A DNA stretch of 18,637 nucleotides, from NCBI GenBank assembly GCA_038232655.1, contig JBBSNM010000055.1, positions 1 to 18,637 on the forward strand, in the 5' to 3' direction. This document shows positions 12,830 through 18,637 of this stretch, piece after piece. The position numbers and the translations under genes were made by a program. Source of the stretch: JACCVL01 sp038232655. GTDB lineage: Bacteria > Actinomycetota > Actinomycetes > Propionibacteriales > Nocardioidaceae. The notes under the pieces are model-generated. The model searched no databases. It saw only the letters and a program-made list of their open reading frames with translations, and was not told the origin of the DNA. Numbering within the stretch: the stretch's first letter is position 1; every line of letters begins with the position of its first letter.

Positions 12830-14391
12830 GACCCGCCCCCGCCCTGCCCGTTGCCCTGGCCGTTGCCCTGGCCGTTGCCCTGGCCCTCCCCGCCGCCCGA
12901 GCCGCCCTCTTCGTCAGTGGGCGCATCGTCGGCGCTCTTGGGGACCTTGTAGACACCGATGGTCACGGTGTCTCCGGGGTTCAGGGTGCCGGTGGGTGAC
13001 ACCGAGAGCACGGCCTCCTTCACCGTGCGCGGGTCGAGGCCGTCGGCGATGCCGCTGAGCGCCGGGTCGTTCGCGACCGTCTCGTCGTCGAGCTGCTGCT
13101 TGTCCACCGACAGCTCGAGGTCCTTCAGCGCCTGCTCGACGTCCTTGGACTCCTTGCCCAGGTAGTCCGCGGCGACCACGTCGACCCCGGTCGGCTCCTC
13201 GGTCGTGGTCTCGGGTGGCTGCGTCGTCGTGGCCGGGCTCGACTCGGTGGGGCTGGGCTCGCTGGTCGGTGTCTGGCCCGTCTGCGCGGTCGACTGACCG
13301 CCGGCACGTTGCCCCCCTGTGTTGCTCGCCCCGTCATCGCGCAGCGCGAGCGCGAGCGCGACGGCTGCGAGCAGGAGCATCAGCACCAGGACGCCCAGCA
13401 GCAGGGCCGGCCGGAGCCATCGGGGACCGGTGGATTCGCCGGCCGGCTCGGCCGGTGGTGGCAGTGCGGACTGCTCGGTGGGCAGCGCCGTGGTGGCGGG
13501 AACCGCAGCGGCCGCGACGGCAGCGCCCCCGGCACCCACCGGCGCCTCGCCGGGCCCGTAGCGGAGCTGGTGTGCCAGCTCGGCCGCGCTGCGCTGGCGG
13601 TCGGTGGGATCCTTGGCCATCGCCTGGCCGACGATGTGGCGCAGGCCGGCGGGCACCTGATCGGGCAGCGGGGGCGGCTCGTCGCGTACGTGCGCGAGTG
13701 CGGTCGCGACCGGGCTGTCGCGGTCGAACGGGCGGACGCCGGCCAGCGCCTCGTACAGCACCACGCCGAGGCTGTAGACGTCGCTGGCCCCGGTGACGTC
13801 CTCACCCGCCGCCTGCTCGGGGGACAGGTAGTGCGGGGTGCCGACGACCATTCCGGTGTCGGTGATGGGCACCGCCCCCACGGCCTTGGCGATTCCGAAG
13901 TCGGTGACCTTGACCTGGCCCGCGTCGGTCACCAGCAGGTTGCCCGGCTTGACGTCGCGGTGCACGATGCCCTGGTCGTGCGCCGCCTGCAGGGCATCGG
14001 CCGCGAGTGCGACGATGCGGGCAGCCTCGGCCGCCGGCAGCGCCCGTCCCTGGCCGACCCGGTCGGCGAGGGACCGCCCGCGGACCAGCTCCATCACCAG
14101 GAACGGGTGGTGGGTGTCGCTGGCAGCCGCCGGGTCGCTGGTGTCGACCGGGTCGCCGAAGTCGTAGACGCGGGCGATGCCCGGGTGGTCGAGCACCGCT
14201 GCGTGCCGCGCCTCGGCGAGGAAGCGGGCCCGGAAGGTCGCGTCCTCGGCAAGCTCGGGCTTGAGCATCTTGACCGCGACCTGACGGTGCAGCACCGTGT
14301 CCTCGGCGTGCCACACCGCGCCCATCCCGCCGACGGCGAGCTGACGGTCCAGGCGGTAGCGGCCACCGACCAGGGAGAGCCCGGCGTTCAC
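12826..14391 (-). CDS. pknA: Membrane Ser/Thr protein kinase, PknA-type, with a PASTA-like ectodomain
   Basis: A 521-residue Hanks kinase. The kinase domain spans about 11-278: glycine loop VGGMGAVW, K41, E60, HRD 144-146 with D146, K148 and N151, DFG 164-166, activation-loop T177/T179 before GTPHYLSPEQ. One membrane helix (about 326-350) is followed by a Thr/Pro/Ser-rich spacer and a region (about 402-483) that reads like one degenerate PASTA unit: GVDVVAADYLGKESKDVEQA through SVSPTGTLNPGDTVTIGV. It ends in a Gly/Gln/Asn tail. Classical mycobacterial PknA has no PASTA. GTG at 14391 overlaps the pbpA stop in GTGA; an upstream extension within pbpA is unlikely. PknA with PknB controls polar growth and division. 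Confidence 0.93.
   Translation of the reverse strand: MNAGLSLVGGRYRLDRQLAVGGMGAVWHAEDTVLHRQVAVKMLKPELAEDATFRARFLAEARHAAVLDHPGIARVYDFGDPVDTSDPAAASDTHHPFLVMELVRGRSLADRVGQGRALPAAEAARIVALAADALQAAHDQGIVHRDVKPGNLLVTDAGQVKVTDFGIAKAVGAVPITDTGMVVGTPHYLSPEQAAGEDVTGASDVYSLGVVLYEALAGVRPFDRDSPVATALAHVRDEPPPLPDQVPAGLRHIVGQAMAKDPTDRQRSAAELAHQLRYGPGEAPVGAGGAAVAAAAVPATTALPTEQSALPPPAEPAGESTGPRWLRPALLLGVLVLMLLLAAVALALALRDDGASNTGGQRAGGQSTAQTGQTPTSEPSPTESSPATTTQPPETTTEEPTGVDVVAADYLGKESKDVEQALKDLELSVDKQQLDDETVANDPALSGIADGLDPRTVKEAVLSVSPTGTLNPGDTVTIGVYKVPKSADDAPTDEEGGSGGGEGQGNGQGNGQGNGQGGGGS
12849..12884. repeat. 12-bp tandem repeat, three copies, PknA tail
   Basis: CGTTGCCCTGGC occurs three times in a row. On the minus strand it encodes the GQGN units at the extreme C-terminus of PknA, just before the stop and the overlapping pknB start. 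Confidence 0.9.
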
Positions 14392-15848
14392 GAGCCGATC
14401 ACCGCCTGCATGACCGACTTGGCGACCGGCCCGGCCAGCCCGCCGCCGGAGATCTGCTCGCGCGGTACGTCCGGGTTCTCGACGAAGACCGCGACCGCCA
14501 CCTTCGGGTTGTCGGCCGGCGCGAACGAGACGAACCACGCGTAGGGCGGCAGGTCCTCGGTGCGCTCGGCGGTGCCAGTCTTTCCGGCGACGGACACGCC
14601 GGGGATGGCCGCGTCGTCGGCGGTGCCGTCCTCGACCACGGAGACCATCATCTGCGTGAGCTGGGCGGCCACGCCGGACGAGACGGCCTCGCTGAGCTGC
14701 TCGGGCTCGGTGCGCTCGATCAGCTCGAGCTCGGGTGACAGCACCTCGTCGATCACGTACGGCTTCATCACGTCGCCGTCGTTGGCGATGCCCGCGGCGA
14801 CCATGGCCATCTGCAGCGGGGTGGCGGCCACGTCACCCTGGCCGATCGCGCTGAAGGCCGTGAACGGGCCGGCGGCGTCCTCGGGGTAGTTGCTCGCCAC
14901 CATGCGCAGGTCGTCGAAGTAGGTGCTGTCGTTGAAACCGAACGCCTCGGCCTGCTCCTGGAGCGCGGCGTTGCCCAGCTTGAGCCCGATGTCACCGAAC
15001 GACACGTTGCACGAGAAGGCGAGCGCGACGGTCAGCGTGATCTCACCGGTGCCGCAGGAGGCCACGTCGTTGGTGAGGTCCTGCTCGGTCTGCGGCAGGT
15101 CGAGCGACGGGCCGCCGGGGACCTTCGTGTCCGGGCTGTACTCGCCACTCTCCAGGGCTGCGGCGGCGGTGACCAGCTTGAAGGTCGACCCGGGTGCCCA
15201 GGTGTTGGCGCGGGTGCGGTCGAGCAGCGGCTGGTCGTCGTCGCCGTTCAGCTGCTTGTACGCCTTCGTCGCCGCCTCGAGGTCGTGGTCGGCCAGCCGG
15301 TTCGGGTCGTAGCTGGGGGTGGACACCATGGCCAGCACGGCGCCGGTGGACGGGTCGAGGGCGACCACGGCGCCGCGGGGGCTCCCCGGCAGGCCCTGCA
15401 GCCCGTCGAAGGCCGCGCGTTGCGCCTGGGGGTCGACGGTGAGCTGCACGCTCCCGCCGCCGGGCTGCTGGCTGCCGAGCAGGTCGACGACCCGGTTGAC
15501 GAACAGCCGCGGGTCGGCGCCGGACAGCACCGGGTTGGCCGTCTGCTCGATGTCGGTGCGCCCGTGGACGTACGAGTAGTAGCCGGTCAGGTGCGAGTAC
15601 AGCTGCGTCTGACGGTAGATCCGCTGGTAGTCGTACTGGTCATCGCTGGGGACGCTGCGCGCCACCCGGTCCTCACCGACCAGCACCGGCCCGCGCTCGC
15701 GGGAGAACTCCTCGTCGACGACGCGCCGGTTGCCGCTGGTGGAGTTGAGGTCGTCGGCGTCGATGAATTGCACGTAGTTGGCGTTCAGCAACAACGCGAA
15801 GAACAGCACGCCGCAGAACACGGCCAGCACCCTGATCGGTCGGTTCAT
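14388..15848 (-). CDS. pbpA: Class B penicillin-binding protein (D,D-transpeptidase), PbpA-type
   Basis: A 486-residue monofunctional transpeptidase that crosslinks peptidoglycan, paired with the SEDS protein encoded just upstream. It has a short cytoplasmic N-terminus, one membrane helix (about 6-24), a dimerisation/pedestal domain and a C-terminal penicillin-binding domain with all three motifs: S221-T-F-K224 (catalytic S221), S279-C-N281 and K423-T-G425. It is near the length of mycobacterial PbpA and shorter than FtsI/PBP3. ATG at 15848 overlaps the rodA stop in ATGA. Longer in-frame extensions run into rodA and lack the N-terminal signature. PbpA is a CrgA partner and takes part in septal synthesis and cell length control. 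Confidence 0.96.
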   Translation of the reverse strand: MNRPIRVLAVFCGVLFFALLLNANYVQFIDADDLNSTSGNRRVVDEEFSRERGPVLVGEDRVARSVPSDDQYDYQRIYRQTQLYSHLTGYYSYVHGRTDIEQTANPVLSGADPRLFVNRVVDLLGSQQPGGGSVQLTVDPQAQRAAFDGLQGLPGSPRGAVVALDPSTGAVLAMVSTPSYDPNRLADHDLEAATKAYKQLNGDDDQPLLDRTRANTWAPGSTFKLVTAAAALESGEYSPDTKVPGGPSLDLPQTEQDLTNDVASCGTGEITLTVALAFSCNVSFGDIGLKLGNAALQEQAEAFGFNDSTYFDDLRMVASNYPEDAAGPFTAFSAIGQGDVAATPLQMAMVAAGIANDGDVMKPYVIDEVLSPELELIERTEPEQLSEAVSSGVAAQLTQMMVSVVEDGTADDAAIPGVSVAGKTGTAERTEDLPPYAWFVSFAPADNPKVAVAVFVENPDVPREQISGGGLAGPVAKSVMQAVIGS

Positions 15849-17224
15849 CGCAGCTTCACCACCTGGGTGGCGTCGTCGCTCGCCAGCGGCGCCACCGACG
15901 GTGCCGGGCGACGGGTTCCATGGCTGATCCGCAACAGCAAGGCGATGATCGCCCAGTTCGCCACCAGCGACGAGCCGCCGTAGGAGAGGAACGGCGTGGT
16001 CAGGCCGGTCAGTGGGATCAGCCGGGTGCCGCCGCCGACGACCACGAACACCTGCAGGGCGAAGGTCACCGCGAGGCCGGTGGCGAGCAGCTTGCCGAAC
16101 GCGTCGCGGCACAGCAGCGCCACCCGCAGCGCCCGCTCCACGACCAGGGCGTACACCACGACGATCGCCATCAGACCCGCCAGCCCCAGCTCCTCGCCGA
16201 TGGAGGGGACGATGAAGTCGGAGTACGAGAACGGGGTCAGGGTCGGGTTGCCCTGGCCGAGGCCGGTGCCGAGCAGCCCGCCGAAGGCCAGGCCGTACAG
16301 GCTCTGCTGGATCTGGAAGTAGGCATCGGCGTCGCTGAACGGGTCGAGCCAGCCGGTCACCCGCGCCTGCACGTGCGCGAAGGTGAGGTAGCCGAACCAG
16401 GCGCCGGCCGCGAACAGCACCGACCCGACCACGATCCAGCCCACCCGCTCGGTCGCGACGTAGAGCAGCACCACGAACAGCCCGAAGAACAGCAGCGACG
16501 AGCCGAGGTCGCGCTGGAAGACCAGCACACCCAGGCTGACCAGCCAGGCGACCAGGATCGGGCCGAGATCACGCCCCCGCGGCAGGTCGACGCCGAGGAT
16601 GCGCCGGCCGGCGAGCGCGAGCGCGTCGCGTTTGACGACGAGGTAGCCGGCGAAGAACACGACCAGGAAGATCTTGGCGACCTCACCGGGCTGGAAGCTC
16701 AGCGGTCCGACACCGATCCAGATCTGCGCCCCGTTGATGTTCTTGCCGAGGACGGGGACCAGCGGCAGCAGCAGCAGCACGATCGCGCCGAGACCGAGGG
16801 TGTAGGTGTAGGCCTGCAGTCGCCGGTGGTCGCTGATCACGACCAGCACCGCCACGAAGCAGCCGATGCCGATGGTGGTCCAGATCAGCTGCTGGTCCGC
16901 GAACGGGCCGACCGGGCGGCTCCCGCTGGTCAGGTCGAGGTCGAGCCGGTTGATCATGGCCAGGCCGAGACCGTTGAGCATCACCACCAGGGGCAGCAGC
17001 ACCGGGTCGGCGTACGGTGCCAGGATCCGGACGGCCACGTGCGCACCGAGCGCCAGCGCGATGAAGCCGCCCGCGACCGTCGTGAGGTTGTCGGGGATCT
17101 TGCCGCTGTAGCCGATCTCGGCGGCGACGTAGGCGCCGACGCCGACCACCAGCGCGGCGAGCAGCAGGAACAGCTCGGTGCCACGGCGCTTGCGCGGGAC
17201 GGTCTGGACCGATCCGGTGCTCAT
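15845..17224 (-). CDS. rodA: SEDS-family peptidoglycan glycosyltransferase (RodA/FtsW)
   Basis: A 459-residue polytopic protein with about ten to twelve helices polymerises lipid II into glycan strands. SEDS motifs are FQPGEVAKI (177-185), FQRDLGSSLLFFG with the likely catalytic D239, DFIVPSIGEELG (336-347) and the closing TTPFLSYGGSSL (409-420). The last 25 residues are a cytoplasmic tail. ATG at 17224 overlaps the pstP stop (ATGA), and its own stop overlaps pbpA, giving tight coupling of polymerase and transpeptidase. Position after pstP and before pbpA matches M. tuberculosis rodA (Rv0017c) rather than ftsW in the dcw cluster. Confidence 0.95.
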   Translation of the reverse strand: MSTGSVQTVPRKRRGTELFLLLAALVVGVGAYVAAEIGYSGKIPDNLTTVAGGFIALALGAHVAVRILAPYADPVLLPLVVMLNGLGLAMINRLDLDLTSGSRPVGPFADQQLIWTTIGIGCFVAVLVVISDHRRLQAYTYTLGLGAIVLLLLPLVPVLGKNINGAQIWIGVGPLSFQPGEVAKIFLVVFFAGYLVVKRDALALAGRRILGVDLPRGRDLGPILVAWLVSLGVLVFQRDLGSSLLFFGLFVVLLYVATERVGWIVVGSVLFAAGAWFGYLTFAHVQARVTGWLDPFSDADAYFQIQQSLYGLAFGGLLGTGLGQGNPTLTPFSYSDFIVPSIGEELGLAGLMAIVVVYALVVERALRVALLCRDAFGKLLATGLAVTFALQVFVVVGGGTRLIPLTGLTTPFLSYGGSSLVANWAIIALLLRISHGTRRPAPSVAPLASDDATQVVKLR

Positions 17225-18633
17225 CGGTCACCCCCGGAGCCTCGGTTGCCGGGTGTGCTCCGGCTGGTGGACGGCTCGTCGGCGGACGGGGCGGTCGTGG
17301 TGGGGGTGGACGTCGGCGAGGTGGTGGAGTCGGGGCCACTGTCGGAGCAGGCGGCCGACGCCTTTCCGCCCGCACGGCAGTCGCGGGCCAGCGCGCGCAA
17401 CCGCTTGACGGTGCGTTCGGCGCCGGCCAGGTCGGTGGTCTCGATGCCGTCGACCACCTGCTCCTGGCGGTACTCGGGCAGATCGGACAGCGGCAGGTCG
17501 GTGGACTCGTGCAGCCCCGAGAGCTCGATGCCGGGGATGTTTTGCGGGATGCCCTGGAAGATGACGACCATCCCGTCGGACTCGGCGACGAAGTACTGGC
17601 TCTGGCTCCACCCGTACGCCCAGCGGAGCCCGAGGCCGGCTACGGCGAGCACCACGATCAGCGCGATCAGGGGCAGCAGGAAGCGGTTGCGCCGTCGGTG
17701 CAGCGGCGCGTATCGCAGCTCTTCGAGGTCGATCTCGTCGTCGGCGTAGTCGTCGTCACCCTCGCCGTCGTCCACCACCCGGCTGGCAGCCGGGCTCACC
17801 CCACCCCCGCCGCCCGCGGCGTCCCCGGACGGTGGGCGTGGCTGGGCGGCCGCCGCCCCGACCAGCATCGGCTCGGCCGCCGGGTCCGGCTCGTCGGCTG
17901 CCCGCTCGCCCGCGACCACCTCACCGATCACGCAGGTGACGTTGTCGGTCGTGGGCGCCTCGAGCGCGAGCCGGACGAGCTCGGTGGCTGCCATCTCGAT
18001 GCTGCCGTCGCCGAGCGCGCGGCCGATGGCGGCAGGCTCGACGTAGTCGCTGAGGCCGTCGCTGCACAGCAGCACCCGGTCGCCGGGCTGCACGTCGAGG
18101 GTGAACAGGTCGGGGTCGACGGCGTGGCCACCCTGCAAGGCGCGGAGGATGAGCGCCCGGTGCGGGTGGGTGCGCGCCTCGGCCTCGGTGATGCGGCCTT
18201 CGTCGACGAGCGACTGCACGAACGTGTGGTCGTTGGTCAGCTGGGCGAGCTCGCCGGCGCGCCACAGGTACGCCCGCGAGTCGCCGACGTGCGCGATGCT
18301 CAGCCGGTCGGGGCCGCCGTCGACGGCCTCGAAGACCATGGCGATCAGCGTGGTGCCCATGCCCTCCAGCCTCGGGTCCTGCTCGACCAGCTCGCTGAGC
18401 CGGTCGTTGGCGCGGTGGGTCGCGCCGGCAAGGGCCTCGAGCACGTCCCCGTTCGGCGGGGTGTCGAGCCGGCGTACGGTCTGCACGACCACCGACGAGG
18501 CCAGGTCGCCGGCCGCCTGGCCACCCATCCCGTCGGCGAGCACCAGCAGCCGTCCGCTGGCGTAGCCGGAGTCCTGGTTGTTCTTGCGGTTGGGGCCGAC
18601 GTCGGTGAAGGCCGTGCAGCGCATCGTCGTCAT
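17221..18633 (-). CDS. pstP: Membrane PP2C-type Ser/Thr phosphatase PstP
   Basis: This 470-residue phosphatase reverses PknA/PknB phosphorylation. The cytoplasmic PP2C domain (about 5-240) has D21 in RKNNQDSGYA, D34-G35 in LADGMGG, HVGDSRAYL (D118), CSDGLSDYV (D192) and D230-N231 in TTDNVTCV, the metal-binding set. An acidic linker (about 286-305) precedes one membrane helix (316-336). The extracellular part (about 340-435) includes a cysteine pair C419/C429 and ends in a Ser/Thr/Pro-rich tail. ATG at 18633 is 4 bp from the window edge; ATG at 18624 is an alternative. It heads the five-gene operon as seen here; fhaB normally lies upstream, outside the window. Confidence 0.95.
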   Translation of the reverse strand: MTTMRCTAFTDVGPNRKNNQDSGYASGRLLVLADGMGGQAAGDLASSVVVQTVRRLDTPPNGDVLEALAGATHRANDRLSELVEQDPRLEGMGTTLIAMVFEAVDGGPDRLSIAHVGDSRAYLWRAGELAQLTNDHTFVQSLVDEGRITEAEARTHPHRALILRALQGGHAVDPDLFTLDVQPGDRVLLCSDGLSDYVEPAAIGRALGDGSIEMAATELVRLALEAPTTDNVTCVIGEVVAGERAADEPDPAAEPMLVGAAAAQPRPPSGDAAGGGGGVSPAASRVVDDGEGDDDYADDEIDLEELRYAPLHRRRNRFLLPLIALIVVLAVAGLGLRWAYGWSQSQYFVAESDGMVVIFQGIPQNIPGIELSGLHESTDLPLSDLPEYRQEQVVDGIETTDLAGAERTVKRLRALARDCRAGGKASAACSDSGPDSTTSPTSTPTTTAPSADEPSTSRSTPGNRGSGGDR

Positions 18634-18637
18634 CGCC

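Noticed and set aside
10631..12952. Long open frame of 773 codons on the + strand
   Set aside because: It lies antisense to pknB and pknA, its translation is Arg/Gly/His-rich without family motifs, and it is a high-GC shadow.

Overview
The window is high-GC actinobacterial chromosome. The mycothiol-dependent formaldehyde dehydrogenase points to Actinomycetota, and so does the gene order ppiA - rhomboid - crgA - DUF881 // pknB - pknA - pbpA - rodA - pstP. That order is the conserved neighbourhood close to dnaA/gyrB/gyrA and oriC in Mycobacterium, Streptomyces and relatives. A Propionibacteriales/Nocardioidaceae-type host is a reasonable guess, but the sequence does not prove it.

Left edge (1-941): the N-terminal 246 codons of a MobF (TrwC/TraA-type) conjugative relaxase read leftward out of the window. 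Beside it, on the + strand, lies the 3' half only of a tRNA gene (anticodon loop to CCA, anticodon TGC, U70, A73: tRNA-Ala). Polarity and content fit one end of an integrative conjugative or mobilizable element that entered tRNA-Ala(TGC), which normally sits just after gyrA. DNA to the right of 941 is then the old chromosome.

Chromosomal flank (942-5045): a frameshifted AraC-family remnant is followed by a FhuF-like [2Fe-2S] protein. A very short palindromic divergent promoter separates it from S-(hydroxymethyl)mycothiol dehydrogenase (mscR). mscR is coupled to a polytopic acyltransferase-like membrane protein and a metallo-beta-lactamase-fold hydrolase. The hydrolase may be the second enzyme of mycothiol-dependent formaldehyde oxidation.

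Middle (5046-9826): glyA, a SURF1 cytochrome oxidase assembly factor and a DUF3817 membrane protein run rightward. They meet a leftward Ala-rich membrane-anchored protein, after which come cyclophilin (ppiA) and a zinc-finger rhomboid protease.

Right half (9827-18637): a tight cluster of DnaA-box-like 9-mers lies between rhomboid and crgA. A divergent DUF881 gene follows, then a leftward five-gene operon joined by 4-bp start/stop overlaps: pstP, rodA, pbpA, pknA, pknB. It encodes the PP2C phosphatase, SEDS glycan polymerase, class B PBP and two membrane Ser/Thr kinases that control septal and polar wall growth. The trpG gene often found between DUF881 and pknB is absent. PknA carries an extracellular PASTA-like segment, and PknB, PknA and PstP all end in low-complexity extracellular tails; PknB's is a DNA minisatellite of 15-bp units.
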